Shown: piece by piece, positions 43,085 through 52,503 of the stretch
Numbering within the stretch: position 1 is the first letter of the stretch
How the letters are laid out: the number at the start of each line of letters is the position of its first letter
Assembly (NCBI RefSeq): GCF_008705135.1
Contig: NZ_CP023694.1
Span: 1,302,001-1,366,000 of the forward strand
Direction of reading: 5' to 3'
Origin: Streptomyces coeruleorubidus
Lineage (GTDB): Bacteria > Actinomycetota > Actinomycetes > Streptomycetales > Streptomycetaceae
DNA: 64,000 nt
The notes under the pieces: generated by a model
Told to the model about the DNA's origin: nothing
Database searches by the model: none
Seen by the model: the letters and a program-made list of their open reading frames with translations, nothing else
Translations under genes and position numbers: made by a program

Positions 43085-46000
43085 TCACCGCTGCTTCGAG
43101 TTGTGCTGCGCCCGATGCCCCATCGACTCCCAGAACCTCCGCAGCTCCGTGACGTTCGTGCGGCGCTGCCAGGAGGCCCTGGGCCGGAACGGGGAGCGGG
43201 ACAGGAGGGTGGACTGGGTGCGGCAGAAGGCCTCACCGAGTTCCGCTCGGTGGCCGTCGAGGCCCGTGGCCGGGTACGGACACAGTTCGAAGGCGCAGTC
43301 GTCGCGGCAGTTGGAGCCCGCCTGGGAGGAGGCCGTGCGGACGGTGGTGCGGCCCGGGTCGAGCGGGGTGCGGTCCAGGGTGAGGCAGGGTGGCAGGTCG
43401 GGCCGGGCGGTGTGCTGGAGGCGCCGGATGCGGTCGGTGGGCCAGTCGCCCCGTTCGGCCAGGTTCAGGAGCAGCAGCACGTCGGCGAGGAGTTGCTGCG
43501 CGGTCGGGTGCAGCGCGCTCCAGCCCGTGGACGGCGGGATCCACAGGTTGTGCTTGCGCGCCTCGCCCCGGGATGTCTGGGAGCCGACGTGCGCGGCGAC
43601 GCCCGACTCGTCGATCCACAGGAACCGTTCGGGCTGCCCGGTCTCCAGGGCCCAGACGCAGAGTTTCCCGGCCGCGATCACGAACGGATGCTCCGGTTCG
43701 CCGTCCGGCCGGGCCAGCCACTGACGGACCTGCTGGGCGGGGTCGGACCCGTGACCGCGCGACGGGCGCCCGGCGCCGGCGCCGTCGGGCAGGTCCCACA
43801 GGGTCAGCGCGTGCAGCAGCGTGAGGCGGGTGAACCAGAACCGGGTGCGCTTGAGCATGTCCCACGCCTGCTCGCTCAGGTACTCGCGGGCCTCGGGCCG
43901 GGCGTGCGGGTGGCGGTGCCGGCGGTTCGCCGCGTACTTGAAGCCCTGGGCCAGCGCCACCTCCACGTTGAGGTCGAGTCCGGCGGGCCCGTCGAGACCG
44001 TCCGCCGGGATGCCGACGCGCCGCACCCAGCTCTCCAGGAACGCGTACGGGGTGTCCTGGTGCCGGTGGGTGGTGACCGAACCGACGAGCAGCGGGACCA
44101 GCCAGGCGCACAGGGTGTTGTCCCGCCACTGCCGTTCCTCGGCCTCGCGGTCCTCGCGTTCCCGTCTGCGCTCCTGGCGCCGCTCGTCCTCACGCTCCTT
44201 CAGCTCCCTCTTCATGCGCGCGACCTGGCCCTCGCCCCGCCGGCGCAGTCTGGTCTCCCGTTCCCCCACCAGCTCCGGCTGCTGCCCGCCCCACAGCTTC
44301 TCCCGCCAGTCGTGTTCCCGTTCGACCCGCATGCCCTCGACCACCTGGGGCCCGCGCAGTCTCGGCTGGAGCGCGGCGAAGGCGAGGTCGCCGCCGGCGC
44401 CGATCTCCTGCGCGATGGCCAGCCGGACCGCGTACGAGGGTTCCAGGCGTGCGATCTCGAACATCTCCAGGTAGGCGGGCCGGAGGGTCTGCCGCTGGGC
44501 GACGCCGCGCATGGCCTCGCCGAACCGGGACACGAGCAGGGCCTTCGCGGTGCGCAGGGTGTGCGGGTCGCGGGCCCGCAGATCCGGCCAGGACGTGCAC
44601 AGCCGCATGGCGATGAGGTGCTGCTCCGGCTGGGCGTCGACGCTGTCGATCTCCAGGGCGGCCGCGTACAGCTCCAGGGCCTTGCTGTGCAGGGTGCGGC
44701 CGAAGAGGGGCCGTACGTGGTGCTTGTCGTCGTTGTCGTCGCCGGCGTTCCTGACCGTCTGTGCCAGGCAGGCGGCCTCCATCAGCAGGTCCCGCGCGGC
44801 GCTCACCGGGCACCACGGTGTCCCGTCGGAGCCGGCCGCGCCCGGCTCATCGTGCACGCACGCGCCGTCGGGCAGCCGGGAGTGCAGCACCATGGCGATC
44901 AGCAGTTCCCGGCCCGGCCGTTGCAGGGCCGCCGGGAAGTACCAGCCCTCGGTCGGCTGTGCCGGGACGTCCGGGTGGATCACCGCGTTCAGGAAGCGTG
45001 CCCCCAACTGGGCCTGGATCACGCTGTGCTGGAAGCGGACGCGGTCGCCGCCGAGCTCGACCAGTTCCATCCGGGCGCCCCAGTGGGCGGCGAGCCTGAG
45101 GTCGATGCCGCTGTCGCCGACCCTGCGGGCCAGCTCCCGGACGATCTCGGGGAAGCGGGAGCGGGCCGGGTCCTGTTCGTCCACGACGTCGGCGAACCGC
45201 ACCTCGGAGGTGTCGAGGGCGAGTCCCACGCACGCCACCGCGGACATGTAGTGGACGATCGAGCGGCGCTCCTCGGGGGAGAGCGGCAGATGCGGCCCGA
45301 AGCGGCCGCTGATGAGGGCGCTGAGCCAGGTCTCGAACAGGTGGAACCTCAGGGACGCCCGGTCGCCGCCCCGCGTCTCGACGGCCTCCTCGTCGGCGGG
45401 CCCGGCGAGGGCGCGCTCCAGCAGTCCCTGCTCGTGCAGTTCGGCGGCGATCTCCAGGTAGGTGGGGGCCTCCGCGATGCCGGCCCGCTCGACGATCCAG
45501 TCCAGCCGCTGCCGGTCCTCCCCGGCGCCCCCGGACGAGATGTAGGTGAGGGCGGCCTCCTCGCTCAGCGGCTCCAGCTCGGTGAGGGACGCCTCCATGC
45601 CGCGCAGCGAGTCGTGCGGCCGGGAGGTGATGATCAGCGGCAGGCCCTCCTCGTTGGCGCGGCGGATGGCCAGCCGGATGACGGTGTCGCGTTCCTCCGT
45701 CAGGTCCTCGGCGGTGAGCGCCTCGTCCAGGCCGTCCGCGAGCACCACGATCCGCCCCTGCTGGCACAGTCGCCGCCAGACCTTCTCCGCCTCGGCGCCG
45801 GAGCGGATGTTGGCCTGCACCTCCCGGCAGAAGCGTTCGAAGGCCAGCTCGCGGAAGTCGAGCCTGGTGTCGGCGGCACGCAGCCGCAGCGGCACGGGCA
45901 CCGCCCCGCGCTCCGCGAGCCGCTGCGTCAGCAGCACGACCAGCGCCGTCTTGCCGGTGCCGATACCGCCGACGACGACGTGCGTCCGGCGGAAGCGGCG

Positions 46001-46465
46001 GTCCCGCAGGTCCTCCATGAGGACGGAGCAGAGCTGGTCCCGGCCGACGACCCGGCCGAAGATGCCGCCCGCGGTCTCCACGAGTTCGTGGGGTTCCAGG
46101 CGCGCCTTCCGCAGGTAGGCCCGGCGCACATGGCTGAACCGGAAGAACAGGTAGGTGACGGTGGCCAGGGCGAGGGTGAGGAAGGGCATGAAGAGGGACT
46201 GGAGGACGGTGCAGCTGAAACCATCCTTTCCGCACTGTCTGCCCACCCATGCGGTGGGCGACTCGAAACTCTTTTCCTGCGACAGGGTGATGACGGCCGT
46301 GACAACCAGGAACAGCAGGACCAGCGCCCCGAGGAACGTCAGCAAAAGCAGCGTCACGTACCCGCCGCTCTTGCGGACCCGCCAGGTCCTGGTCCGGTCG
46401 TAGCCCTGTCGCATCAGCCGGCGGCGGTGCAGCGCGCGGCGCATGCCGAGCCCGTCGCGGAGCAT
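43085..46465 (-). CDS. Membrane-anchored NACHT (STAND) ATPase
   Basis: A protein of about 1126 residues. A basic N-terminus is followed by two membrane helices (about 36-62 and 92-108) with a short loop holding two Cys. Then comes a NACHT ATPase with Walker A GGIGTGKTAL (about 166) and Walker B IVVLADGLDEA (about 239), and the sensor-like IITSRPHDSL. The long helical C-terminal half contains a highly charged Arg/Glu coiled stretch (about 730-780) and no recognised repeat. Most NACHT proteins are switches that oligomerise on sensing a ligand; some bacterial ones defend against phage. The start is uncertain: ATG 46465 lacks a close ribosome site, although AAGGAGGAGG lies about 25 bases upstream, and the frame stays open to 46597. 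Confidence 0.8.
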   Translation of the reverse strand: MLRDGLGMRRALHRRRLMRQGYDRTRTWRVRKSGGYVTLLLLTFLGALVLLFLVVTAVITLSQEKSFESPTAWVGRQCGKDGFSCTVLQSLFMPFLTLALATVTYLFFRFSHVRRAYLRKARLEPHELVETAGGIFGRVVGRDQLCSVLMEDLRDRRFRRTHVVVGGIGTGKTALVVLLTQRLAERGAVPVPLRLRAADTRLDFRELAFERFCREVQANIRSGAEAEKVWRRLCQQGRIVVLADGLDEALTAEDLTEERDTVIRLAIRRANEEGLPLIITSRPHDSLRGMEASLTELEPLSEEAALTYISSGGAGEDRQRLDWIVERAGIAEAPTYLEIAAELHEQGLLERALAGPADEEAVETRGGDRASLRFHLFETWLSALISGRFGPHLPLSPEERRSIVHYMSAVACVGLALDTSEVRFADVVDEQDPARSRFPEIVRELARRVGDSGIDLRLAAHWGARMELVELGGDRVRFQHSVIQAQLGARFLNAVIHPDVPAQPTEGWYFPAALQRPGRELLIAMVLHSRLPDGACVHDEPGAAGSDGTPWCPVSAARDLLMEAACLAQTVRNAGDDNDDKHHVRPLFGRTLHSKALELYAAALEIDSVDAQPEQHLIAMRLCTSWPDLRARDPHTLRTAKALLVSRFGEAMRGVAQRQTLRPAYLEMFEIARLEPSYAVRLAIAQEIGAGGDLAFAALQPRLRGPQVVEGMRVEREHDWREKLWGGQQPELVGERETRLRRRGEGQVARMKRELKEREDERRQERRREREDREAEERQWRDNTLCAWLVPLLVGSVTTHRHQDTPYAFLESWVRRVGIPADGLDGPAGLDLNVEVALAQGFKYAANRRHRHPHARPEAREYLSEQAWDMLKRTRFWFTRLTLLHALTLWDLPDGAGAGRPSRGHGSDPAQQVRQWLARPDGEPEHPFVIAAGKLCVWALETGQPERFLWIDESGVAAHVGSQTSRGEARKHNLWIPPSTGWSALHPTAQQLLADVLLLLNLAERGDWPTDRIRRLQHTARPDLPPCLTLDRTPLDPGRTTVRTASSQAGSNCRDDCAFELCPYPATGLDGHRAELGEAFCRTQSTLLSRSPFRPRASWQRRTNVTELRRFWESMGHRAQHNSKQR

Positions 46466-46737
46466 CCGCCCGAGCAGTCGCGACAGTCCTCCTCCTTCGC
46501 GTCGCGGGGCAGCAGGACCCTGGGAAGCACGCGTACCACCGTTCACCCTGTGAGGGTTCCGCGCCGGCGGGCTCCCGGGCGCCCGCGGTCGGCACATTCA
46601 CCCGACCGAAGCCTTCGGGGACCCGCCACCCGGCCGTACCCGTCGCACCGACCACGCCGACCCACACACCCAACTTCCTTCCTCGCCGGACCACTTGACG
46701 CTGAACCGTTTCACTGGTTCCCTCGAAAAGCTGCTCA

Positions 46738-46751
46738 TGGGAGCGCTCCCA
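46738..46751. promoter_or_regulatory. CebR box (cellobiose-regulon operator)
   Basis: TGGGAGCGCTCCCA is a perfect 14-bp palindrome identical to the known Streptomyces CebR operator consensus. It lies 27 bp before the start of the double CE2 esterase gene. CebR releases such sites when cello-oligosaccharides are present, so this gene is predicted to be induced with cellulases. Confidence 0.8.
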
Positions 46752-46778
46752 GCCACCCCCCACGTGAAAGGGAACCCC

Positions 46779-48767
46779 GTGCAGACCTCCCCCCACCCCT
46801 CCCTCAGACGCGCCCTGCCGGCTCTCCTCACCACCGTGCTGCTCGCCTGCCTGCTCTCGCTCGCGGGCGGCTCTCCCGCGCGGGCCGCGGCGGGGGACGG
46901 CTCGGTGTCCGATCCCAACATCGCGTACGTCGGACGCTGGGACACCTCCTCCGGCACCGCGGCCGTGCCCAACTGGACCGGTGCCTACCTTCAGACCGGC
47001 TTCACCGGCACCACGGTGAAGGTCAGGGCCAGGAACGCGGTCAACTTCTACGCCAGCATCGACGGCGGCCCCGACGTCTTCCACGCCGGTGTGCGCGGCA
47101 CGGTGAACCTCACTCCCCGGCCGCTCTCCCCCGGCACCCACACCCTGCGCCTGACCTACCGCTCCGGTGACACCGTCTTCCAGGGCCTGGTCCTGGACTC
47201 CGGAGCGCGGACCGTCGCCGCCGGCGCCCCGACCGGGCTGGTCGAGTTCGTCGGCGACTCCATCACCGCGGGAGCCCTCACCGACCGGCTGGCACTGGAC
47301 TCGTACGCCTGGAAGACCGGGGAGCGGCTGGGGATGCGGCACACGCAGATCGCCCGGTCCGGGTACTGCCTGGTCGCGCGGTCGGGGTGCACCGGTCTGA
47401 GCGGGCAGTTCTTCAGGACGGCCAGCACCGGCGGCGCGGACTGGGACTTCTCCCGGTACCGGGCCGACGCCGTCGTCATCAACCTCGGCACCAACGACAT
47501 CGGGCACGGCGTGTCCGGCGCCGACTTCCAGTCGGCGTACACCACGTTCCTGCGGGACGTGCGTGCCAAGTACCCCGCGGCGCACCTCTTCGCGGTGCAG
47601 ACGCTGAAGAAGCGCTACGTCACCGAGACCAGGGCCGCCGTGAGCGCCCGCAACAGTGCCGGTGACGCCCGGGTGCACTACGTCGACACCACGGGCTGGC
47701 TCACCGACGGCGCCGACTACGAGGACGGCAACGGGCATCCGAACGAGGCGGGGCACACCAAGTTCGCCGAGCGCCTGGCCCCGGTCGTCCGCGCCCGGCT
47801 CGGCAGCGGTGCCACGGCCAAGGCGGCGGCTCCGGGGCAGCCCGGCGACCCGAACATCAAGTTCGTCGGCCGCTGGGACACCACCGGCTCCACGACCGCC
47901 TACACCCCGTACTGGGCGGGCGCCTACTACCGGGTCGGCTTCACCGGCAGGACGGTCAAGCTGAAGCAGCGGGGCACGATCGACCTGTGGGCACGGATCG
48001 ACAACGGGCCGGTGAAGTTCTACGACGACGTCAAGGGGACGGTGAACCTGACACCGGCGGCCCTGGCCTCCGGCAACCACACGCTCCAGGTCAACTACCA
48101 GGTGGTCGCCGGTTCCTACCGGGGCGACGCGGTGTTCCAGGGGCTGGTCCTCGACAGCGGTGCGACGACCTTCGCAGCGCCGGCCCCGGCCAAGCTGGTC
48201 GAGTTCGTCGGCGACTCGATCACCGTGGGCACGACGTCCTCGCAGAACGCCCGTACCGCGTACGGCTGGCTGATCGGGGAGCGGCTGGGCGTCGAGCACA
48301 CGCAGATCGCGCAGGGCGGGGCATGCCTGGTGGCCGCGGCGGACGGATGTGTGGGCCTTGAGCGGCAGTTCACCAAGCTCAACCCGAACGCCGCCACGCC
48401 CGACTGGAACTTCTCCCGCTACCGGGCCGACGCGGTCGTCATCAACCTCGGCACCAACGACGTCGGGCACGGGGTGAGTTCCGCGCAGTTCCAGTCGGCG
48501 TACGGCAGTCTGCTGCGCAAGGTCCGTGCGGCGTATCCGCAGGCGTGGATCTTCGCGCTGGAGACGTTCCGCGGGCGGTACGTCCCGCAGACCGAGGCCG
48601 CCGTGAAGGCCGCCGTCGACGGCGGTGACACACGGGTCTCCTTCGTCGACACGACCGGCTGGCTGGGCTCGGGCGATCTGACGGACTCGGTGCATCCCAA
48701 CGACCGGGGGCACCGGGTCGTCGCCGACCGGCTGGCGCCGCTCATCGCGGCGAGGATCGGGGCGTAG
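46779..48767 (+). CDS. Secreted protein with two tandem CE2-like SGNH esterase units
   Basis: A 662-residue exported protein. After a signal peptide (hydrophobic core about 15-35, cleavage near GSPARA), two homologous units follow at about 45-345 and 360-662. Each has an N-terminal jelly-roll (DPNIAYVGRWDT / DPNIKFVGRWDT) and an SGNH hydrolase with VEFVGDSIT as the Ser block, RYRADAVVINLGTND as the Asn block and a C-terminal His block (GHPNEAGH / VHPNDRGH). This order is that of carbohydrate esterase family 2 acetyl esterases, which deacetylate hemicellulose. Only unit 2 has the DxxH Asp; CE2 enzymes can work with Ser-His alone. GTG 46779 follows GAAAGGGA, and a CebR box precedes it. Confidence 0.88.
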   Translation: MQTSPHPSLRRALPALLTTVLLACLLSLAGGSPARAAAGDGSVSDPNIAYVGRWDTSSGTAAVPNWTGAYLQTGFTGTTVKVRARNAVNFYASIDGGPDVFHAGVRGTVNLTPRPLSPGTHTLRLTYRSGDTVFQGLVLDSGARTVAAGAPTGLVEFVGDSITAGALTDRLALDSYAWKTGERLGMRHTQIARSGYCLVARSGCTGLSGQFFRTASTGGADWDFSRYRADAVVINLGTNDIGHGVSGADFQSAYTTFLRDVRAKYPAAHLFAVQTLKKRYVTETRAAVSARNSAGDARVHYVDTTGWLTDGADYEDGNGHPNEAGHTKFAERLAPVVRARLGSGATAKAAAPGQPGDPNIKFVGRWDTTGSTTAYTPYWAGAYYRVGFTGRTVKLKQRGTIDLWARIDNGPVKFYDDVKGTVNLTPAALASGNHTLQVNYQVVAGSYRGDAVFQGLVLDSGATTFAAPAPAKLVEFVGDSITVGTTSSQNARTAYGWLIGERLGVEHTQIAQGGACLVAAADGCVGLERQFTKLNPNAATPDWNFSRYRADAVVINLGTNDVGHGVSSAQFQSAYGSLLRKVRAAYPQAWIFALETFRGRYVPQTEAAVKAAVDGGDTRVSFVDTTGWLGSGDLTDSVHPNDRGHRVVADRLAPLIAARIGA

Positions 48768-48779
48768 GGGCGATTCCCC

Positions 48780-48811
48780 GGGCGGGCCTCACATCGGGCC
48801 GGGGCCCGCCC
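48780..48811. terminator. Possible bidirectional hairpin between esterase and MFS genes
   Basis: GGGCGGGCC (48780) and GGCCCGCCC (48803) form a 9-bp stem around a 14-base loop at the convergent ends of the esterase and MFS genes. It partly overlaps the last MFS codons. Confidence 0.4.
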
Positions 48812-50351
48812 CTCCCTTGAGGCGTTCCAGGTCGGAGGGTCGGACCTGGATGACGATCAGGGCGATCAGCGCGGCGACGGCGGTGAAGATCGCCGCCATG
48901 ATGAAGGCGGCCGAGACACCGGCGGTGAGGACCTCGTCGGACCAGGGTTTCGGCAGTTGCTCGGTGCGTTCGAACCGGAGGCGCTCGGCAGGGGTGGCCT
49001 GCCGGAGGAAGAGCGGGACCTGCTTCTCGGCCTCGTTGGTGCTGGCCGTGCCGTACATGGTGACCAGGATGGACAGACCGAGGGAACCGCCGACCTGCTG
49101 GGTGGCGTTGAGCAGTCCGGAGGCCGCTCCGGTCTCCCGGGTGGAGACGTTGGAGAGCGCCATGAGGGTGAGCGAGACGAACTCCATGCCCATGCCCAGG
49201 CTGAAGACGAGCATCGGGCCGAGGACGCTGCCCGCGTAGGTGGAGTGCACGTCGGTCAGGGTGAGCCAGCCCAGTCCGGCCGCCGCCAGGATCGCGCCCA
49301 CCACCATGAACGGCTTGGGGCCGTACGTGGGCAGGAACCGCGAGGCCAGCCCGGCGCCGATCGCGATGACCGCGCTGACCGGCAGGAAGGCGAGCCCGGC
49401 CTGCAACGGGCTGAAATCCAGCACGTTCTGCACGAAGAGCGTCAGGAAGAAGAACATGCCGAAGATGGCGGCGGCCAGGCAGAGCATGATGCCGTACGTG
49501 CCCGCGCGGTTGCGGTCGGCGAACATGTGCAGTGGCGTGATGGGCTGTCTGGAGCGGCTCTCGATCAGGATGAAGCCCGTCAGGACGACGACCGCCGCGG
49601 CGAACGAGGCGAGGGTGAGGGCGTCGCGCCAGCCTTCCTGCGCGGCTCTGATGAATCCGTAGACGAGCAGCACCATGCCCACGGTGGAGGTCAGCGCGCC
49701 GGCGATGTCGAAGTGCCCCGGGTGCCGTTCGGACTCCCTGATCCAGCGGGGGGTGGCGAGGGCGATGAGCAGCCCGATCGGGACGTTGACGAAGAGCACC
49801 CACCGCCAGTTCAGCCACTCCACCAGGATGCCGCCCGCGAGCAGGCCGATCGCGCCGCCGCCCGCGGAGACCGCGGCGAACACCCCGAAGGCCCGGTTGC
49901 GTTCCGGTCCTTCACGGAAGGTCGTGCTGACCAGCGAGAGGGCGGTCGGGGACGCGATGGCGCCGCCGACGCCCTGAAGGGCGCGTGCGGCGAGGAGTTG
50001 GCCGGCGTTCTGGGCGAGCCCGCCGAGCAGGGAGGCGAGCACGAAGAGCAGCACGCCGAAGACGAAGACGCGCCGCCTGCCCAGGATGTCGCCGACCCGG
50101 CCGCCCAGCAGCAGCAGTCCGCCGAAGGTGAGGGTGTAGGCGTTCACCACCCAGGAGAGGCTGGTGGTGGAGAAGTCCAGGGAGCGCTGGATCTGCGGCA
50201 GCGCGATGTTCACGATCGTGATGTCGAGGACGACCATCAGCTGGCATGAGGCGATGACCAGAAGCGCCATCGCGTTTCCGCCACCACCGGATTCGCTGGT
50301 GGTGCTCGTCTGTGGTGTAGCCGGCTGCGGGCTGCTGCCTGCGGTGTCCAC
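48789..50351 (-). CDS. MFS transporter, DHA2/EmrB-QacA type
   Basis: A 520-residue, about 14-helix transporter. Helix 1 ends in QLMVVLDITIVNIALPQIQ, motif A is GRVGDILGRRRVF, and a motif C-like stretch (GGAIGLLAGGILVEW) follows. A soluble C-terminal tail of about 30 residues ends the protein. It probably exports a drug-like or self-made compound. GTG 50351 is used as start; its ribosome site is weak, and ATG 50270 (at MALLVIASC) is an alternative. No regulator is adjacent; a broken LuxR gene lies upstream. Confidence 0.88.
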   Translation of the reverse strand: MDTAGSSPQPATPQTSTTSESGGGGNAMALLVIASCQLMVVLDITIVNIALPQIQRSLDFSTTSLSWVVNAYTLTFGGLLLLGGRVGDILGRRRVFVFGVLLFVLASLLGGLAQNAGQLLAARALQGVGGAIASPTALSLVSTTFREGPERNRAFGVFAAVSAGGGAIGLLAGGILVEWLNWRWVLFVNVPIGLLIALATPRWIRESERHPGHFDIAGALTSTVGMVLLVYGFIRAAQEGWRDALTLASFAAAVVVLTGFILIESRSRQPITPLHMFADRNRAGTYGIMLCLAAAIFGMFFFLTLFVQNVLDFSPLQAGLAFLPVSAVIAIGAGLASRFLPTYGPKPFMVVGAILAAAGLGWLTLTDVHSTYAGSVLGPMLVFSLGMGMEFVSLTLMALSNVSTRETGAASGLLNATQQVGGSLGLSILVTMYGTASTNEAEKQVPLFLRQATPAERLRFERTEQLPKPWSDEVLTAGVSAAFIMAAIFTAVAALIALIVIQVRPSDLERLKGGAGPGPM

Positions 50352-50579
50352 CGTTCGACGGTACGCCCGGCTCCCGGGCCTCACCACTCGATCAAAGCCG
50401 GGTGCTCTCTCCCCCGGTCTGGGTGATCTGACCGTCCTCGGAGGCCGTCGCCTTCCTCCGGATCTGCTCGGGCGCAGGCGCCTGGTCTGTGGTGGGGCCG
50501 CGTCGTAGTGGTGGCCCGCGGTGTGGGTGACCCGTCCCCTGCCGGTGGCTTTGGCGCGGAGGCGGACCGTGCGCCCCGC

Positions 50580-50800
50580 CGGACCGGCTGGTCCTCGGGG
50601 TGCGCAAGCTGGTGCGGAGGCAGCGGTTCGTCGACCCCGAGTCGCGTTGGCGGCCCTGGACGCCGACGCGAACCCGCGGACTCCGCGGGAGGTGGAGGTG
50701 CTGCGGCTGACCGCCGGCGGCACTCCCACCCGGGAGATCGCTGAGCGGCTGTGCTGTGGAGTCGGGCTGGGTGTGAAGCGGGCAGGTCATCGAGGTGAAC
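50580..50800 (+). pseudogene. NarL/LuxR response-regulator remnant
   Basis: Two frames together spell the C-terminal part of a two-component response regulator. GVRKLVRRQRFVDPE in one frame is followed, after a shift near 50640, by LAALDADANPRTPREVEVLR and LTAGGTPTREIAERL in another. These match the linker and the GerE helix-turn-helix start. The recognition helix end decays after residue CCGV. No receiver domain is left. The remainder of the 50352-50965 gap (614 bp) has no recognisable gene. Confidence 0.5.
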
Positions 50801-50965
50801 CTGCCCGGCCCCCGCCCTCGCGCCCTGTTCCGTCGATCTCCGACGAGCATCGCAGAGCGGGAAGCCGCGCAACAGCACCGTTCGTCACGCGTGCGGCGTG
50901 AGACCGTCACCGTGGGACCGGGAGGAACGGCGATACGGCATGGGCGTTCCTACCCGGTCTCCCGG

Positions 50966-52366
50966 TCAGCGGCCGCCGCGGATCAGACCCGTCAGATAGC
51001 GCCACAGCGAGGAGCGCTGCCGGGCGGACTGGTCCGGCAGGACCTCCTCGGCCGCCTCCGGCGCGGGACCGTTCGCCGACGGCCGCGCGGGCGCCGAGGA
51101 GAGTTCGTACCGCACGGGCAGCGAGCGCAGGCCGCGCATGAACGGGGAGGAACGCCAGGGCAGTTGGTCGGCGGGCAGGGCGAGGTCGAGGTAGTCGAAA
51201 CGCTCGAACAGGCGCCCCACACCGGCCGCCGCGACCGTGGAGGCGAGCTCCCGCGCCGGGCACTGGCGCGGCCCGGCCCCCCAGGACAGGTGCGCCCGGG
51301 TGCTGATGGTGGTGCCGGAGGCGACGTGGTCGGCGAAGAGCGGGTCGGCGTGTGCGGCGGCCGAGGAGACCCACACCGGGTCGCCGGCCCGGATCGTGTA
51401 GTTGCCGAGCGGGGTGTCCTCGGCGGCGAAGCGCGGGACGAAGTTCACCAGGGGCGGCTTGCGCATGACGGACCGGTTCATGGCCTCACGGACCATCCCG
51501 GCGGACAGGCTGGCGCGCACGCTGCCCTCGCCCGAGATGACCTCCACGACGGTGTTGGAGATGAGGATGCCGACGTGGTCGGAGGTCATGCCGAGCAGCA
51601 TGAACAGCTCGCGGGCCAGATGGTCGAGCGACAGGTCCGGATGCGCGGCCAGCAGGTAGGAGGGGAAGTCGTCGCCCGGCTTCTCCAGCTTCGTCGCGGC
51701 CAGTTCCGCCAGGGTCGCCAGCAGTCGCTCCAGTGCGGCCTCCGCGTCCGGGCCCGCGTCGAGCACGCGCCACATGTCCATCAGCGCGTCGTCGCCCTGC
51801 GAACCGGGGAAGCCCAGCAGATGGCTGGCCACCATCAGCGGCAGCGGCCGGGAGAACTGTGCGGACAGGTCCGCCACGCCCGTCTTCCCACCCTGTCCGA
51901 CCAGGGTGATCAGCTCGTCGGCATAGGCGGTGACGGCGGTCTTGAGGCGCTTGGCCTGGGGGTGGCGCGGGTCCTGGAACGGCTTGAGGGCCACGTCCCA
52001 GGCGGTGCGCAGCGGACGGTACCCGGGGCCGCCCTGGATCAGGATGTGGTTGACCTCCAGGGACGGGCCGAGCGGCCAGTCGGCCGGTACCCGGCCCTCG
52101 GAGCGGGCCCGCCAGTTCTCCAGCCCCTTCGGGAAGCCGTCGTTGTCCTGGAGCACCTGGAGCGCCTCGCGGTAGCCCAGGACCAGCCAGGCGGGTACGC
52201 CGAGCAGATCGACCGGCGCGACCGGGCCGTGCTGCTGCCTCAGCCGTTCGTACACGAGCGCGGGGCGCGTCTCATAGTCCCGGGTCAGCAGCGGTTGGGG
52301 ACTCAGCTCCTCCAACCGTGTGTCGTCCAGGTCCACGGATCCGCCGTCACCCCACTGGGATTCCAT
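50966..52366 (-). CDS. Cytochrome P450, CYP157-like, lacking the ExxR motif
   Basis: A 466-residue P450 with the heme loop WGAGPRQCPARELA (Cys about 369). The K-helix, where ExxR is expected, reads REAMNRS (about 293), giving ExxN. The I-helix reads LLGMTSDHVGIL rather than AGxET. Streptomyces CYP157 proteins are known for a non-ExxR K-helix and for this style of heme loop, so I place it there. Most CYP157 genes sit in conservon operons; no such genes are here. The last 50 residues are Pro/Ser/Arg-rich. ATG 52366 follows GAGGGTGG. The substrate is unknown, and catalytic competence is uncertain. Confidence 0.85.
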   Translation of the reverse strand: MESQWGDGGSVDLDDTRLEELSPQPLLTRDYETRPALVYERLRQQHGPVAPVDLLGVPAWLVLGYREALQVLQDNDGFPKGLENWRARSEGRVPADWPLGPSLEVNHILIQGGPGYRPLRTAWDVALKPFQDPRHPQAKRLKTAVTAYADELITLVGQGGKTGVADLSAQFSRPLPLMVASHLLGFPGSQGDDALMDMWRVLDAGPDAEAALERLLATLAELAATKLEKPGDDFPSYLLAAHPDLSLDHLARELFMLLGMTSDHVGILISNTVVEVISGEGSVRASLSAGMVREAMNRSVMRKPPLVNFVPRFAAEDTPLGNYTIRAGDPVWVSSAAAHADPLFADHVASGTTISTRAHLSWGAGPRQCPARELASTVAAAGVGRLFERFDYLDLALPADQLPWRSSPFMRGLRSLPVRYELSSAPARPSANGPAPEAAEEVLPDQSARQRSSLWRYLTGLIRGGR

Positions 52367-52503
52367 CGTCTTGCCACCCTCCGACACGCCCCGTACCGGC
52401 ACGCCATCAGCCGGTAACCGGAAACGGTGGGGACCCTACCCCAGGGATGACCGGCGGGTAACGACGGGGGTGGGGTCACGGGGTGATGCCGGCCGTGCGG
52501 GGA

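Noticed and set aside
43103..47170. Long plus-strand open frame (over 1350 codons)
   Set aside because: It is antisense to the NACHT gene, whose translation has clear motifs. The plus-strand product is low-complexity.
50966..52366. Conservon (cvn) operon
   Set aside because: A CYP157-like gene suggests it, but the histidine kinase, roadblock, DUF742 and GTPase genes are missing.
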